The position numbers and the translations under genes were made by a program. A DNA stretch of 64,000 bases from an uncultured Bacilli bacterium (GTDB lineage Bacteria > Bacillota_I > Bacilli_A > RF39 > UBA660). Shown one piece after another: positions 62,670-64,000 of the stretch. The stretch lies in contig CAKOSO010000002.1 of NCBI GenBank assembly GCA_934102355.1, forward strand, positions 140,830 through 204,829. The letters are read 5' to 3'. Numbering within the stretch: the stretch's first letter is position 1; each line of letters begins with the position of its first letter. Under the pieces are notes generated by a model. It was given only the letters and a program-made list of their open reading frames with translations, did no database searches and was not told where the DNA came from.

Positions 62670-63670
62670 AAGACGTATATATTTTAGGAATTGAATCTAG
62701 TTGTGATGAAACTAGTTGTTCTATAGTAAAAAACGGTTGTGAAGAAATTAATACAGTTATTTTGAGCCAGATAGATATTCATACTTTATATGGTGGAGTT
62801 GTTCCTGAAATAGCTAGTCGTAATCATGTTAAAGATATAACTTTTGTTATAAATAAGTGTTTAACTGAAAGTGGTTTTACAATGGATGATATTGATGCGG
62901 TTGCTGTTACTTATGGTCCTGGTCTTATTGGTTCTTTACTTGTTGGAATAGAAGCTGCTAAAACACTTGCTTATACGAATAATAAACCATTAATAGCAGT
63001 TCATCATATAGCTGGACATATATATGCTAATAATATTGAAAAAAGGATGGAGTTTCCTTTAATTGCGTTAGTTATAAGTGGTGGACATACTAAGATTATA
63101 TATATGGAGGATCATTTTAAGTTTAAAGAACTTGGTGGTACTTTAGATGATGCAGTGGGTGAGTGTTTTGATAAAGTGGCGAGAGTTATTGGTGTTGGTT
63201 ATCCTGGTGGACCTGTAATTGATAAACTTTCTAAAGAGGGTAAATGTTCATATAATCTTCCTATTCCTTTAAATGATGATAGTTTTAATTTTTCTTTTAG
63301 TGGTTTAAAGAGTGCTGTTATAAATTTAGTACATAATGAAAATCAAAGAGGTAGAGAAATTAATAAAGTTGATCTTTGTGCATCATTTTCTTCTGTTGTT
63401 GCAAATACTTTAGTTACTAAAACAATTCATGCAATGAAAGAATATAATGTTAAAAATCTTATATTAGCTGGTGGAGTTGCTGCTAATAGTAAAATTAGAG
63501 AAGAATTTTCTAAGGAATGTGAAAAATTAGGGTATAATTTTTCTTATCCTAGTATAAAATATTGTACAGATAATGCTACAATGATAGCTACAGCTGGTTA
63601 TTTTATGTATAAAAATGGTGAGTTTTCTACGCTAGAATTAAATGGAAAAAGCAGTGAAGAGCTTAAATAA
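62666..63670 (+). CDS. tsaD: tRNA t6A threonylcarbamoyltransferase TsaD
   Basis: 334 residues. ILGIESSCDETSCSIV at the start, VPEIASRNHV, GPGLIGSLLVG, the metal ligands H114 and H118 (HHIAGHIYA), SGGHTKII, and LAGGVAANSKIREEF. Transfers threonylcarbamoyl to A37 of tRNAs reading ANN codons, several of which (Ile, Asn) are encoded just downstream. Overlaps rimI by 4 bp. Confidence 0.97.
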   Translation: MKDVYILGIESSCDETSCSIVKNGCEEINTVILSQIDIHTLYGGVVPEIASRNHVKDITFVINKCLTESGFTMDDIDAVAVTYGPGLIGSLLVGIEAAKTLAYTNNKPLIAVHHIAGHIYANNIEKRMEFPLIALVISGGHTKIIYMEDHFKFKELGGTLDDAVGECFDKVARVIGVGYPGGPVIDKLSKEGKCSYNLPIPLNDDSFNFSFSGLKSAVINLVHNENQRGREINKVDLCASFSSVVANTLVTKTIHAMKEYNVKNLILAGGVAANSKIREEFSKECEKLGYNFSYPSIKYCTDNATMIATAGYFMYKNGEFSTLELNGKSSEELK

Positions 63671-63702
63671 TTAAAAAATTATAAAAAAAGTGTAAATTTT
63701 CC

Positions 63703-63731
63703 TTGCAAATTACATATTTTTATAGTATCAT
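63703..63731 (+). promoter_or_regulatory. Promoter of the tRNA cluster
   Basis: TTGCAA (63703-63708), 17-bp spacer, TATCAT (63726-63731), 23 bp before tRNA-Ile. Confidence 0.6.
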
Positions 63732-63754
63732 TGAAATTGCTTAAGTTTGTAAAT

Positions 63755-63831
<77 letters not shown>

Positions 63832-63840
63832 TTTATAATT

Positions 63841-63917
63841 GCCTCAATAGCTCAGTTGGTTAGAGCATTTGACTGTTAATCAAAGGGTCACAGGTTCGAG
63901 TCCTGTTTGAGGCGCCA
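63841..63917 (+). tRNA. tRNA-Asn (GTT)
   Basis: 77 nt. Acceptor GCCTCAA / TTGAGGC, discriminator G, encoded CCA. Anticodon loop CTGTTAA gives GTT. Nine bases after tRNA-Ile. Confidence 0.96.
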
Positions 63918-63924
63918 TTTTTTT

Positions 63925-64000
63925 GGCCAGTTGGTGAAGTGGCTTAACACACTGCCCTTTCACGGCAGCATTCATGGATTCGAATTCCATACTGGTCACC
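63925..64000 (+). tRNA. tRNA-Glu (TTC), last base outside the window
   Basis: Acceptor GGCCAGT / ACTGGTC, discriminator A and CC of the encoded CCA; the final A falls beyond base 64000. Anticodon loop CTTTCAC gives TTC. Seven bases after tRNA-Asn; the cluster probably continues. Confidence 0.93.

Overview
The window is very AT-rich, TGA acts as a stop codon (for example at the ends of pflA, the edge metalloprotease-like gene and the ABC of short membrane genes), S14 is the short zinc-binding form, and the r-protein, rpsB-tsf-frr and infC-rpmI-rplT gene orders are those of low-GC Gram-positives. Spo0A and a full-length CwlJ-like spore cortex hydrolase point to an endospore-forming lineage. L30 (rpmD) is missing from the spc operon, pyrH is missing from its usual place, and the tmRNA tag ends in LAFA. 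My inference is an uncultured, probably host-associated member of the Bacillota (Bacilli/Erysipelotrichia-like or a neighbouring reduced-genome clade). I cannot name the species.

Layout. 1-6829 is one tightly packed rightward operon of envelope proteins with no recognised pathway: a left-truncated HExxH metalloprotease-like protein, a membrane-anchored trypsin-fold protein that has lost its catalytic His and Ser, a triple-domain anchored protein, three zinc-ribbon membrane proteins and a glycine-rich membrane protein. It ends at a terminator and is the best candidate here for an undescribed system. 6939-11012 holds a FemX-like aminoacyltransferase (minus strand), a CaCA exchanger, a MurE ligase with an unusual specificity motif, and secG. 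11071-13993 is the rnr-smpB-ssrA trans-translation module. 14253-17190 is pflB-pflA (anaerobic pyruvate metabolism). 17294-21059 is a DUF4358/MBOAT/DHHW polymer O-acetylation set followed by a dTMP kinase. 21166-26057 covers infC-rpmI-rplT under an L20-type leader (infC apparently starts at AUA), then rpsB-tsf-lipoprotein-frr. 26113-31718 mixes glycolysis (pgk, tpiA, gpmI) with spo0A and an AAA ATPase. 31925-45909 is the S10-spc-alpha r-protein superoperon with secY, adk, map, infA, rpmJ and rpoA. 45988-48747 has an SDR, truA and a polysaccharide deacetylase. 48891-49755 is rplM-rpsI.

49871-60000 is more accessory: an Abi_2/HEPN protein, a membrane protein with a histone-H1-like tail, two small exported proteins, a small-drug-export-type protein, a minus-strand pair (possible nuclease plus kinase-like protein) with its own promoter between two terminators, tRNA-Trp, cwlJ facing a four-LysM amidase, a ZIP transporter, and a CIRCE-controlled Hsp20. 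61218-63670 is the t6A module tsaE-tsaB-rimI-tsaD. The window ends in a tRNA cluster (Ile, Asn, Glu).

Many start codons were moved from the longest possible reading frame to the codon that follows a clear Shine-Dalgarno. The genome often uses AGGTGAT 5-8 nt before the start, and this motif supplies a spurious upstream GTG. Family assignments come from reading motifs, not from database searches.
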